From the NCBI GenBank assembly GCA_000934385.1, contig KN880538.1:1-64000 (forward strand): DNA of 64,000 nucleotides. The letters run 5' to 3'. Origin of the DNA: Cylindrobasidium torrendii FP15055 ss-10. Lineage: Eukaryota > Basidiomycota > Agaricomycetes > Agaricales > Physalacriaceae. The translations under genes and the position numbers were made by a program. Positions 10,323-21,416 of the stretch are shown in pieces. Each line of letters opens with the position of its first letter. Position 1 is the stretch's first letter. The notes beneath the pieces are model-generated. The model was not told the DNA's origin, did not search any database, and saw nothing but the letters and a program-made list of their open reading frames with translations.

Positions 10323-11053
10323 TCAAAGGGGAGACGGCTTCAACGCCCTCATGAGAGTAGAAGGGTAAATTTCGAACGCTAGCGTGATGTACAGCAGAAA
10401 GAGACCGCCAACTGCGATCGCCATGATGGCGCTGCCGATGTAACTCATCGCCCCGACATACAAAGCCAGACCAAACGCCATCGAGAGGAGGGCGGAACTC
10501 AAAAGTATAGGTGTCAGACGGTCCGCAATGTACGGTATGTGCCGGTAGGACACGCCTGCGTAGCGGAAACTGGCTGCGTCGCGGAGGTGCGGTGGTCGTC
10601 TCTTGAATGACGCAAGCCACCCGTATGCTGATATACACAAGAGGATGTTGGTCAAGTGAAGCATTGAACTGAGATACCAGAAGATCCTCATCCACATGAA
10701 GAGCGGGCGTGGTTGAGAGAGACTGAGCAGGTCGTCGTCGGAAATGATGGAAGAGAGCGCCCGTTGTGCGAGCGCTGCTGCACGGACTATCTTGTCGTGA
10801 CGAATGAGACGCTCGAGGTGGGCTATGAGCGCCGCCAAGGAAAACATGATGCTCAACGACTGACATGTCCGTTAACGAGGAGGACATGAGGCGAAAGTGA
10901 GACATAGCGTACGCAGACGAGCGACGATCTCAGGGAGTTCATCCATAATCGCACCATGGAGGGATTAAACGATATGTGTGGTGATTCTTGAGCGTCGCAC
11001 GTTGAACGTGAAGGCCATTCTGTGTGAAAAGCCTCGTATCTGTCTTCGTCCAT
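10323..11053 (-). CDS. Small four-helix membrane protein of unknown function (left arm)
   Basis: Exon 1 is 11053-10913 (47 codons, 'MDEDRYEAFHTEWPS'). A 53-nt intron follows (10912-10860, GTACGC...TGTCAG), then exon 2 from 10859 to the stop at 10323, giving 225 residues. Hydrophobic segments: one at the exon junction ('SLSIMFSLAALIAHLE'), one at 'FWYLSSMLHLTNILLCISAY' and two near the C terminus ('LTPILLSSALLSMAFGLALY', 'AIMAIAVGGLFLLYITLAF'). The loop 'HLRDAASFRYAGVSYRHI' is nearly identical in the paralog at 18323-19026, which has exactly the same exon 1 length and intron length. I recognise no named family. The leader appears to hold another intron, since both arms have a CGTCAG just before the ATG. 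Confidence 0.75.
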
Positions 11054-11345
11054 CACTGACGTGCTGGATGTTAGCTTTCTCCCGACGAAAGCATAGTCTG
11101 AAACGCACCTTTGTCGATGCGTGCTACGCGATGCTTATATGCAGAAGCTCGCAAGTACGACGATGCCGAGACCGCGCTTTTGGCTGCTGAGCTGGCGCGA
11201 GTAGCGATGGGACGTCGATGCATCGACGGCGGAAGGATGAAAATAAGAGAACGTCTTCGCCCAATAAGACTGGTAAGACGGCTGGCAAAAATTTAGGTGA
11301 GGGGAGAAAGAGAGGTGATGGTAGATCGCCAAGGTCCAAGACTGC

Positions 11346-11353
11346 CCTTATAT
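11346..11353 (-). promoter_or_regulatory. TATA-like element of the left-arm membrane-protein gene
   Basis: ATATAAGG on the minus strand within a block (CCACGATCC, then ATATAAGG) that aligns with CCACGATCC and ACATAAAAGG at 18023-18046 in the right arm. The distance to the ATG is about 290 nt in both arms, consistent with a spliced leader. Confidence 0.45.
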
Positions 11354-11360
11354 GTGGATC

Positions 11361-12321
11361 GTGGCAGCTCGGCATTTCGCGGCTACTATGAATTCAATTG
11401 CTAACCTGCTGCTCTCGAAGACATTGTGAATTGCCACACAAAACAATAAAGCCCCCAGTTATTGTCTGGGATATCATTCATCAGGATGCATCATGGGAAA
11501 TTGGCCGAATGTGGTCGCCGCTTCTATGGATGAAAAGTGTGCAGGCGATACGGAGGCGATAGAGCAATGGAATAGGGTGTGAGTAAATGGGTTTTTACCT
11601 GCATGAACCCATTCTGATGAAGCTATGCTATCCCAGTCCGAATGCTGTTGTTCCCGGCGACGCCAGCGAAAACCAAGCTTCAGCTTCAGGAATGGTGGTT
11701 AGCCGCCACACACATACGGTCTCCAAAACAAGCGAGATGTCCAAAGCTCCTGGAATTGTGATGACGTAGCTCCCGACGCCCGTAGCATCCTATATCCAGC
11801 CGTAGCCCCGCCGCAGGAAAGTGGGCAAGCAACAAAAACCCAAACAAGGATCATCAAATTGTTAGGCTCGTCGAGAGATGCTAACAAAAGGATCGCCAGA
11901 AATGGGACTCGTCATGATAGTCGAAGCAGACAAATATCCAGGGCAAGGCGTCTATTTCATTTCCTGCCACAAATTTAGGCGCCTGCGCCACACACGAGAA
12001 AGACGAGTATCCGTAGGCGATGATGCGCTTGCTTAGTCACTCAAACAAAGCCCATGTATGCGTGCGATAGAATCAGGCCAAGGTGTGCAAGATATTATTA
12101 CATCTGATTTGGGACCAAAATTGATACAAAGGAAGAACACACTGGTACGTATGCGAAGAGCCGACCCGCTGCAACACTATCTTACAAGTACATACGCGGA
12201 GTCCCATTGACTAATCAGCTTGCAACGACGACATTTGTTTCTTTAAAAACACACTGGCACTCTACGTCGCCTTCTCCCACTCAACATACCTTTCTGCATA
12301 AGTAGAATCGTCAAGACACGC
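11361..12321. other. Intergenic stretch, nothing recognised
   Basis: About 960 bp between the left arm of the inverted duplication and the 3' end of the MYND gene. It has only short frames on both strands, with no domain or repeat visible. Confidence 0.5.
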
Positions 12322-14532
12322 CTATGTTTTGTTGAGTAAATGCTTAACGCGGCTGCAAGTCTTGATACGCACGATTTTGTACCACTCGTCTTCGTCCCTT
12401 ACTTGTACAATCACATTATGCTTCGATCCCAGGGGAACATGCCGGCGCTGTGGGCGCGCTGAGTTGAGGATCTCCACTACCAAACTACGAAAGTCGACTT
12501 ACCGGGGGCGCAATGGTATTGACGAGGCGCATCTTCAACCCCACCCTTTTTGCAGCTTGCGGAGCTTCGAATCTCGAGAGGTATTGTAGGAATTCCTTCG
12601 AGCTTTCGTTGAACGCATCAGCATTGCGGAAGATGTGAAGCATGTTCGGGTGCATCTGGGGGTTAAATCCGAACGAAGAATCGCTGGCCGTGTCCAAGGC
12701 TAGTTTTGCTGACAACTGCGGGAAAGCGTCCACATTGAGTGTCTCCAAAATTCGAAGTCAACCGAGGCTTAACGTACCTTTGGGAGTTGTTGCTTCATTT
12801 GTGCGAATGCTCCACCAAAGTTAGGATTATCAGGACTCCCAAACATGAGACTGCCAGCGTGCTGGTCCGTGGTCCAGTTCATGAACAGCGCGATGAGCGT
12901 AGCGTGAGGGTTACTGGAGTTGAGCAACGGGCCAAAGGCGGATAGAACAGGCGCGACCTTGCAGTAGTTCGAGTCCGTGATATTAGATACCTCGATACGG
13001 TCGAAGGTTCGAGGCGCGGAAGGAATGGAAGCAAGTAAGTTTGGCAGTTGAAGAGCGTCCTTATCAGTGAGGACGAACTTCACGTTGAATCTCCGTAGAC
13101 GAGTGGCGAACTCTACTAGCTGGTCTTTAATGTAGAAGAAAGTCGCGCCAATGATGTCGGATTCTGGGACACTGTGCGTTTTCCCGGCCGCCAGTATATC
13201 ACTCATGCTATTGGGAAGTCAGTTCGAGTGAATTCATGTGCGACGCAAATAACTCACTTCCAGCCACGCAGAGGGTTGGCGCTATCGCTGAGATTGAACT
13301 CGAGTTGTCCGTTGTCGTCTTGTCCGAAGAGCCATGCATTGGGGATACCGAAGTGCGTATCTACTTCCCCATGCGGAAGAACGATGCCAGCCGTGCGCCA
13401 TTTTTGGAAGGCGGCGCGGTGCCCGGGCTTGAGATGCGCGTAGAAACGATGGACATAGTCGACGCGGAAGGGCGTGTTCATCACACCGTTAAAGGCCTTG
13501 CTGGCGTCGGCGGGCTCGTATATTTTGGTCATCGTACTGAAAATCACCGTCCAGGTGTCGTGGGCAAGGTCGGCGAAGAGGGTGGACGTGGACGACAGCG
13601 TTACTGGCGTAGTCGGCGCTTTGGAAATGGCGCTCAGCCGTGGGAGAAGCGATGTTATGACATCGATGTAGGACTGCGGAAGGAATGTCGAGTACCATAC
13701 GTGCAGTGCATACTCGCAGGCTAGCTCCTAATATTGTTTTTGGCGATTAGCATTGTTGGAAGTGGGAGCATGAGAAGTACTGACCGTGCTGACTTGACCT
13801 TGATCGCCGAGCGTCGTCAGGATCAAGATTATGGTCAAGTTGCGAGCCATGATGTAGGGGTTACGGTCGTTGAGCAGCACCGATATGGCGCCAGAGTAGT
13901 CACTGGGAAGTTCATTGATGGTACGGATAGTGCTTCTGAGGTCACCGCAGGCTGCGAAAATCATGATAACAGTAAACACACGCGGGACGTTTTCAAGCCA
14001 GAGGATCGTTTACCTGCAAACGCCAGCGCAAAATCTCGAGTCTTTGCAGCGTCCATGCCTTCGTTTTTTGATAGGTTCAGTACATCGAGTCCGGGTATGT
14101 TGCCCCATCTGCAGAGGTAAGTAATGACATTCTGCGGAAATACTAGACTCACAGATGCATTCCACGCCCGAATTGCGCGTTCGCTGCCCATCCTGGACCG
14201 GCGCTAGGGTCAACGAACGTTGGATTTCGCCGCTCTCGCAGCCAATCGGGCCTCCAAGCCTCTGTATTCAGCTTGTTTTTGCAGTCTACAGTCGGTCAAG
14301 ACTTGAGCATAAGGCATCAGTCGAAAGGCTACACACCGCGCTTGTGGCCCTTAGTCCAGTGCGCCTTCTGACATTCAGCAGAGCAATACTTGACCAGCTT
14401 GCATGCCGAGCAAGCACGGGATCCTGGTTTTTCGCAAGCGAAGACTGCAGAGTAACGCTGACCATGCTGGTTTGCGCACATAACGCCAGCGACCGGAGGC
14501 GGATTCAACGTCCCTCGTACTAGGTTGCTCAT
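12322..14532 (-). CDS. MYND zinc-finger protein with DUF4470 domain
   Basis: Eight exons, roughly 600 residues. The N terminus ('MSNLVRGTLNPPPVAGV') leads straight into a MYND finger: CANQ..., 'FACEKPGSRACSACKLVKYC', then 'SAECQKAHWTKGHK'. After two introns comes a DUF4470-type block ('LWGNIPGLDVLNLSKNEG', 'ACGDLRSTIRTINELP', 'LLNDRNPYIMARNL'), the domain also found at the N terminus of dynein-assembly factor DNAAF3. A long C-terminal region ends 'VQVRDEDEWYKIVRIKTC', read after skipping to the acceptor at 12448. MYND fingers bind proline-rich peptides; fungal proteins of this architecture are common in agaricomycetes but uncharacterised. The last two exons are the least certain part. Confidence 0.8.
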
Positions 14533-14751
14533 GGTGGTATGGGAACACAATATTTAGAGCGGATATAAGACCAGGCATACGCGTCGCCTGGCGCTTACTT
14601 GGACCAATAAGCTTCCCAGTGAAGTGATTGTGAAGGGACGGCGCCTAGACTGTTATTGAATTTCGGCGCTTACACAGGACATAAAATCGTAATAATCCAA
14701 TACAACAAAATCAAGATCCTACCAGTTAATGTTATGCTAACCCATAAGGAT

Positions 14752-16861
14752 CTATCCCAATTGCTGACCCTCGCCCCCCAATAAGGTATCGAATACATCA
14801 TCAGAAACTCGTTTCTTTAAAACATACTTAAATGACTTGACGGAACTTGACGACATCTCATATGAGCCTCCTGAACGAAATCTACGAAGATGCTCACCTT
14901 GAAATACCAGGCAACGCTTCGAGAACGGGTATAACTGGTTTTCCCTCCGCATCCAGTGCGGGAAGGATGTCAAATACGGATAAAACCATCGCACACGCAA
15001 GATTCAAGGTGGCTTCGGCCAATAACTGGCCTGGACATACCCTGAAGACCATAAGTACGTGCAAAAGGATATTGAGATGCAACAATTACCGACGCCCAAA
15101 TCCGAATACGTAGTCGTATGGATCTTGCTCCGGGTTTGGACCAATGAAACGCTCGGGATTGAAGGTAAAGGGATCGGTGTAGACTGTGTCGTCGTGCGCA
15201 AGCTGCCTATAGTGATATGAGCACCTCAAGCAAAAAAAAACCCTGCTATATGCGCACCATATATTCGCAATAATCATACTTCCTTTCGGTATGAAGTACC
15301 CATCGTGTACATCGTCCTCTATGTTTGTATGCGGGAGACCTACATGACGCTAAGCTCCAGTGGGGAGCCACATCGAAGAGAAACCAAACCAGTAGGCGCA
15401 GGAGTGTGAATCCGAATAATCTCCTTGATGACCGCCTTGAGATAGGGAAGCTTCTCGCGGTCGCTGACATTGGGCAACCGTTCAGCGCCACAGACGAATT
15501 CCACCTCTCGTTGAACCTTTTGCTGGACATCCGGATGGAGGAGCATCATCAAGAAGAAGCAATGCAGCGTGATTGCAGTCTGTGGAAGGTTGATGAGAAC
15601 CGCATGCCTGTATTTCGATTCACATACAGTGTCAATTCCGGCTGGGTGGTTTTAGTGAGTGATCGTGTGTGCATTAACAACTCCGGAAATTTACCACCAA
15701 AAAGGGTGCTCGCTCCGAACATTAGATTGCTAACGTCAATTTTAGATAACCCTCGCATGAGCGACTTTGCACAAAATGAAGCCTCCGCGGTTCCAGCGCG
15801 CTATGTATGCTGATGATCAAGAGCAATTCCCCAGATAAGAAGTCTGGAACTCACGACCTGGCGCTGGATGCGCTCCACAGGCTTCGACACGGTATCTTCA
15901 TAGTACTTCTTGTACACTTTCGCCGCTTGCTTGAAGCCAGTACCAGGTATCCACTCGGGAATATAACGCACTGTATCATCAGGATATTGCTTCGGAGAGG
16001 TACAGAAGACATACGGAAAGGGAGGTGGTTCACCCAGAACGCTCCTGGGGTCGTTCCCTGGCCCCCGCACTCAACAAAATGATAATCACTCAGAAAAGAC
16101 TCATACCGCTCCGACTTGCGCTAGTGATGTATGAGCGCGCACGATTACCTCGTCGTCCTCGCTGGTTACGGTGTGCCCGTATGTGATTCGCGCAAGGAGA
16201 GAACCCGTGTAGCTGTGGAATCATGAGATAGAGTGCTACGACTAAATCACAGACGACGTACAACAGACATAGTTTTTCGAGGTCTTCCGGTTGAGACTGA
16301 AGAGCACGAAGGAACGAACGTCCGTGTATCTCTTGTTGTGGAGCAAAAGCGTCGACGTTGCCTATCGTTCCCAGCTCGGCATGGTACATCTGCCTGGAGA
16401 TTACAGTTCATCATTACTGACCACCGACGAGCACGGAAACACGCACCTCACGCGCTTAAAAACCGCGCCCGACTCCATGAGGGCTGTCGAACGCGTCCAG
16501 CCGGCTAACTCTGCCATTGGGATATGCGGCCGCGATGAATAAATGTTGCCCTTTTTCTTTAGGACGTCCCGAGCTTTCTCGTACGAGTTGATGATGACGA
16601 TAGTAGTCGGTCCAATCCCAAACGACATGAGGGGTCCTGTGGATCGATGAGGCGGATTCATGCCGCCCTCCAAAGAATGGACGAACCATAGTGCGCTCCC
16701 AACGCCGCCCATCCTTCCCAAGGACGCCCAGTGGGCAGGTCGAACAGGTTTCCCACGATAGGCAAGCCACGAGGTCCAGGTGGCCTTCTGCGCTGTCTGT
16801 TTTGTGACCAGACGATGAGAACGGCCAGAAAGAGGAAGGCGACGAGGTAGAGCCACGACAT
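14752..16861 (-). CDS. Cytochrome P450 monooxygenase, CYP64-like
   Basis: Haem-thiolate monooxygenase, probably ER-anchored, substrate unknown. Start chosen at 'MSWLYLVAFLFLAVLIVW', a membrane anchor followed by the proline hinge 'RRRPPGPRGLPIVGN'. Around ten introns split the rest. Visible landmarks in order: 'GNIYSSRPHIPMAE', 'YGHTVTSEDDEVIV', 'RYIPEWIPGTGFKQAA', an I-helix equivalent read as 'AGIDTTAITLHCFFLMML' over a tiny exon, ExxR in 'AVIKEIIRIHTP', PERF in 'FNPERFIG', and the haem loop 'FGFGRR' + 'VCPGQLLAEA' across an intron. The end is unclear: after 'EALPGIS' the likely tail 'KSFKYVLKKR' lies in another frame only a few bases downstream, closer than a normal intron would allow. It sits in the spacer of the inverted duplication. 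Confidence 0.82.
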
Positions 16862-18024
16862 TTCAAACCAAAATCTCCAGGACGTCGTGATGGTGGGGAA
16901 TTCCTGAAAACGGGGAAAGAACAGGGCCGAGAGCATCACTAGTTATGGATCCTGGAAATCCGCCCGAATCCGTGTCAGTGGACACGGTAGCGGCGTGTCG
17001 GAAAGCGTGCAAGACGGGGTCGGGCCGCCGTCGCAGTTTGGCTTAGCGGATACCTAATGTAGAACTAAAACGTAGCTAACAAGGAAAGCTAGACACAAGC
17101 AATGGACATAGCGACACCTGTAATTGAATCAATTTCGCCTTCAATAGTGATGGAAGTGGAAAGGCTACTTAGACGGGTATACTAAGCATGCGATCGGAAC
17201 CGCGTAATACAAACAGTACTGATCCGGTCCGCACGATTTCGAAGGTTTGCGAGTCGCGACTATGTTCTGACTATGTTGGCAACTTTTGCTCTCAATATCT
17301 TTCATGTTGGATGGACTGCGATGACATCTCACAGTCTAATCGCACCAAATATGGTACAGAGCACCTGATTCACAATATACAGGTCAATTTCTCCGGCTTA
17401 TTGTCAAGTCTAACGGTCTTTTTCCGTGTGGCGCTGGCGTCGCCACCCCTTGGCCTTTTTGTCTGGTCTAACGATCATGGTGGGTCTATTTATTGTGACC
17501 TTTTGTTTGGCCGATGGGCCCCACAATCCGAAATGGCCCTTGGTCTTTTTCTGTTGTTCGTGTTTTTGTGACAATGTTCACTTTTCGGTGAAGACGGCAG
17601 GACTCGGCTTGACGGCCGGAGTCCGGAGTCTATAGTCACACTGCTCGGGTTCCTGATTACGGGAGCCAAATTGGACGTCGCGCTTGTTTGGACAAGCTGT
17701 GTGTGGCGGCTATCCTCTATTCCTGAAGTCCAACTTTCGCTGGCTTGGACGAATTGAACGGTACTATTATTGCTCTGGTTTTATCGAGGATAAATATTGG
17801 CCGGTAAGACATAATTTTTCACTCAATTTCATTGCTACTGTCCTCTGCCATCTCCTCCCCAATTCCCTACATGCAGCCGGTGGCCAAATTCGGTCAATAA
17901 AGTGCTGGAAAATTATGTGTGACACGCTATGTCAGAGGTTCTTATTGTTGTCTGAGGCGGTTCAACTCCAAAAGCAGCAGGTTTCCAGTCAATTCTATAG
18001 CCACGAGATTCTGATCGAACTACC
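16862..18024. other. Intergenic stretch, nothing recognised
   Basis: About 1.16 kb between the P450 start and the right arm of the inverted duplication. A 127-codon plus-strand frame at 17188-17571 shows no domain. I see no gene or repeat. Confidence 0.5.
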
Positions 18025-18037
18025 ACGATCCCTCGTA

Positions 18038-18046
18038 CATAAAAGG
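18038..18046 (+). promoter_or_regulatory. TATA-like element of the right-arm membrane-protein gene
   Basis: ACATAAAAG about 280 nt before the ATG, aligned with the ATATAAGG of the left arm. The stretch between it and the ATG contains no ATG and probably a leader intron (GAAG|GTTTGT...CGTCAG). Confidence 0.45.
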
Positions 18047-18322
18047 CGGTCCCAAACATTTGTGATCTTCTTTCACCTCTCTTCCCCCCCTCATCTACAT
18101 TTTCTGCAGCCCGCCTACCAGCCTCAGTGGGGAAAGACTCCCACTTCTCCCGTCGTTTCGCCGTCGACGTCTTAACGTCTTATCGCTACACGCACCATCT
18201 CAGCAACCGGATACGTTGTCCCGACATCGTTTTCGACAGCATCTCCGTACATCTAATACCGCGACGAAGGTTTGTCACAGCCTAGGCTGTCGCGGACAGA
18301 AAGCTTATTCACAACGTCAGTT

Positions 18323-19026
18323 ATGGACGACGACAGATACGAAGCCTTCCACTCGGAACGACCTTCACCCCGAACTTTCGATGCTCACGAACCACCACAC
18401 CCATCGTTTGATCCCACTGTAGTGCGATACTGGATGACCTCCTTGTGGTCGTCGCTCGTCTGCGTATGCTATGTCTCACTTTCACCTTATGTCTTCCTCG
18501 TTAATCATTACGCTAGTCATTGGGTATCATCCTTTCCTTGGCAGCGCTCATAGTTCACCTCGAACATCTCATTCGTCGTGACAAGGCGGCCCGCGCTGCA
18601 GCACTCGCACAACAGGCTATCTCCTCCATCATTTCCGACGACGAACTGCTCAGCCTCTCCCAACCACGCACGCTCTTCGTATGGATGGGGCGCTTCTGGT
18701 ATCTCAGTCTCATGCTTCACTTGGTCAACACCGTCCTGTGTCTTTTAGCGTACGGATGGCTCGCGTCGTATCAAAATCGACCGCCGCACCTCCGCGACAC
18801 ATTTGATGTCCGCTATGCAGGCGTCTCCTACCGACACATACTATTCATTGCCGACAGTCTAACACCTCTGCTTTTTAGCTTTGCCATGCTCTCGATGACG
18901 TTTGGCTTGGCCTTGTGCGTCGGGACGATGAGCTACATCGGCGGCGCCATCATGGCAATCACGGTCGGCAATCTCTTCCTGTTGTACATCGCGCTTGCGC
19001 TCGAACTTTACCTTCCTTCTTCATGA
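18323..19026 (+). CDS. Small four-helix membrane protein of unknown function (right arm)
   Basis: Exon 1 is 18323-18463 (47 codons, 'MDDDRYEAFHSERPSP'), intron 18464-18516 (53 nt, GTATGC...GCTAG), exon 2 to 19026, 216 residues. Same predicted topology as its paralog at 10323-11053: a helix starting 'SLGIILSLAALIVHLE', a second at 'FWYLSLMLHLVNTVLCLLAY', two more before a short end ('LYLPSS'). Shared invariant stretches include 'AISSIISDDELLSLSQP' and 'RYAGVSYRHI'. Lengths of exon 1 and the intron are identical in the two copies. The C terminus is nine residues shorter than the left copy. No family recognised. The gene precedes the C2H2 gene by about 600 bp in the same direction. Confidence 0.76.
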
Positions 19027-19082
19027 GGTCATGAACACTACTCTGAACTTTCATGAACTCTCAAAGCGTCATGAAGTACGTG

Positions 19083-19301
19083 CATCAGTAAGTTGTGTAT
19101 TGACTGTAAACTACTGTAGATGCTACTATCATTATTCTGTGGCCTTGAGCCTCGTGCATTCGAAGCGGGATTGAGTGTGAATGTGATGCATCGGGTATCA
19201 GTAAGTGTCTATTGACTGCGACGCATTGCAGACATTATTATGTGGCCACGAACCTGGCGCTTCCAAAGCGCACTGAGACTGAGCGTGACTGTGACATTCG
19301 G
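19083..19301 (+). repeat. Tandem duplication of about 110 bp between the right-arm genes
   Basis: Two adjacent diverged copies (about 19083-19193 and 19195-19301). Each begins with TATCAGTAAGT or CATCAGTAAGT, continues with ATTGACTG and CATTATT, TGTGGCC and AAGCG, and ends near a TGTGA tract. The left arm has one copy (about 10180-10279, minus strand). Confidence 0.55.
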
Positions 19302-19505
19302 CAGCAGTATCGGCCGGCATGACACATCAACTGTCGGCATCGTTCGCTTGTGACCGCGGACATAAACCACTGATCGCCGCCTTATCCAGAATGGCGGCTC
19401 ACTATAAGACCCATGGGCAGCATGGCGACGACGAACTTTGTTAAACTTATTGCAAGATTCGCACAATGGACTATTCGACAAAGGGATTTTTTGAGTGCGT
19501 GAAAG

Positions 19506-19513
19506 TATATAAA
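19506..19513 (+). promoter_or_regulatory. TATA-like element of the right-arm C2H2 gene
   Basis: TATATAAA about 111 nt before the start codon at 19624, matching the position of ATATAAAA in front of the left-arm paralog. Confidence 0.5.
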
Positions 19514-19623
19514 GGCCCAGTTCACAGCGACACGGTTGTTTTCTTGCTCTCACCGTCCTCAACACCCCAGCTACCAAACGAACAACATCCAGTTATCTTT
19601 CTTCAAACCCAGCTCAATCCACT

Positions 19624-21004
19624 ATGCCTGCCGATACGGTAATTCCAGCATTTATGATTACCTAAGTGTGATCGCTCATCACTGCGTTCAGTCGAACTCC
19701 CATGCCCGTGGAAATAAACGCGCCAGATATGATGCCAATGAGAAACACACCGGCAAGAAGGCCGCTTTCAAGCGGAGGTATGTTCGCTCTTTTGGTGGTG
19801 ATGCGCTTAAATAACGTTTTTTAGACGGTACCAATGCTCTTACCCTGTATGCGACTTCGCGAGCGCGACACAACGCGGAGTGCACGATCACACCCTCGTC
19901 AAGTGCGTTTTTTTTTCATCATCTTCAGTAGAAAATTTGAGTCTGACTGCAGATAGGCATCGGGGATATAACATGCAAACCATGCATCCGGGGGGGCTAG
20001 TGTATGCGGGTGACCGCAACTCTGTGCTTCCACCTATGCCTCCGCAAGTTTTTATGCAGCCCAGCATGCCCATGACTCAGGTTGCTTTCAACAACAATGC
20101 CGGGTTCGCCCCCTCGCTCCCCCAAATTGTCCCTTCGGGTGTCTTGCACGCCTCTGAGATGACTGGGAACAATCAAGCTCAAGGCTTTGTTCGCTATCTC
20201 ATGGATGGTGGTCAGGCTCCCATGGCAAACTATGGCGGCGGGAATGGCACTCAATTTGGCCAATTCGACCCCCGTGGCGCCTTCCACTTCCCCGGGAATA
20301 TCAACTATGGACCGGCTGGTACTACCACCAACGTGATGATACCGTACGGCGGCCAGTATGCCCAGAACACCGCTCAGCAGGCTCTTATGCCTCCACCGCC
20401 GAATCAACCTGTCAACATGCCCGCCCCTCTGGTGTATCCTTCGGTTGCGCCTGAGATGGGTGCCAACTATGACCATCACGACAACATCGCCCCTACCGGT
20501 CCCCAAGGGTTTTACCAGCCCATGGCCTTGACGTCGGCGCAGGCTGGACATCCTGTGCAGCAGCAACAGTCGCTAGTGGACAACACCCAGCAGTCCATTA
20601 TGGCTCTCCCGCCTGGCCTCAACTCGGTATCGCAGTACCTTCCGCCCCTGTCTATGCCAATGGACCATAACGAGAACTCCAATGCTACAGACGCCGAAGG
20701 GTACGACCAGCCCATGGCCTCGGCGTCGGCGCAGACTGGATATCCTATGCAGCAACAACAGGCGGACAACACCCAGCAGCCCGTTATGGCTCTACCGCCT
20801 GGCCGACTCTTCAACCCGATGTGCCCTCCGCCTGCGCCTATGCGCATGGGCCATTACAAGAAGCCCGATGCTGCCAATGGTGTGAACGGCGAGCCCGTGG
20901 CCTCTACGTCGGCGCACACTCTGGATCATGAAAATCCTGTGCAGCAGCAGTCGCCGGTGAACAATGTCTTTTCCTGGTACCCCCCGCCCGACAGCACGGA
21001 TTGA
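19624..21004 (+). CDS. C2H2 zinc-finger protein (right arm)
   Basis: Four exons: 'MPADT', intron, 'SNSHARGNKRARYDANEKH', intron (GTATGT...TTTTAG), the finger, intron (GTGCGT...GATAG), then one long exon. About 405 residues. The single finger reads 'YQCSYPVCDFASATQRG' then 'VHDHTLVKH', aligned with finger 1 of the left-arm gene; intron phases 0, 2 and 2 agree. The second finger of the left-arm protein is missing. The long tail is Pro, Met and Gln rich with a repeated module (20515-20813) and ends 'SWYPPPDSTD', not the acidic-aromatic end of its paralog. Probable regulator, but with one finger DNA binding is less sure. The splice into the last exon uses an acceptor 4 nt beyond a first CAG to avoid a stop. 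Confidence 0.7.
20515..20813 (+). repeat. Intragenic direct repeat encoding a Gln-rich module
   Basis: Two units about 194 bp apart encode the pattern 'QPMA(L/S)(T/A)SAQ(A/T)G', 'QQQQ', then 'DNTQQ(S/P)(I/V)MALPPG'. A third, shorter relative begins near 20890 ('EPVASTSAHTLD'). The left-arm paralog has a single relative ('EPMASTSAHTLDYG'). Confidence 0.6.
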
Positions 21005-21416
21005 AGCCTTCCTTCTAGCTATAATGCTTCCATGCAAACTCTGTATTGATGCTCATGGTTAACGAGTGGCTCGGTTTTACCTGGCCAATGCTCTTGTTTA
21101 TAAGTATGTACGTATACACTCTCATATCTCTATACTCTGGTTGTTTCCGTTTGTTCGAAGTACCCTTTCTAGACACACAATATGGTGTTATCAGGCAGCC
21201 CATACATTCATTCTAACTATTACCTTTCTTATTGCTTACGACTTATAATGCCACTCTATTCGTTCATCTCTCATTGTTACCTGAGCTGAAGCTTAACCTT
21301 GTGAGATTAAAAGTATTCAATGATATCTCCCACGCGATAATCGACGTCAGCGGACCCTCTTGAGTGTGAACCATGATCACCGCAATGACGGCGCGCTATC
21401 TTGCCTTTTGCCCGCG
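21005..21416. other. Intergenic region
   Basis: About 410 bp between the right-arm C2H2 gene and the HAM1-like gene, same strand. Short frames only; presumably 3' UTR and promoter. Confidence 0.5.

Larger units (their letters stand above)
8572..11360 (-). repeat. Inverted duplication, left arm
   Basis: About 2.8 kb carrying (minus strand) a membrane-protein gene followed by a C2H2 gene. The right arm (18025-21004) carries the same two genes in the same relative order on the plus strand. Similarity extends beyond coding sequence: both 5' leaders, both TATA-like elements and part of the region between the two genes align by eye. The outer limits are approximate. Confidence 0.7.
18025..21004 (+). 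repeat. Inverted duplication, right arm
   Basis: Plus-strand counterpart of 8572-11360: promoter block, membrane-protein gene, intergenic region and C2H2 gene in the same order. Coding identity of the membrane protein is high; the C2H2 gene has diverged strongly outside its N-terminal exons. Confidence 0.7.
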
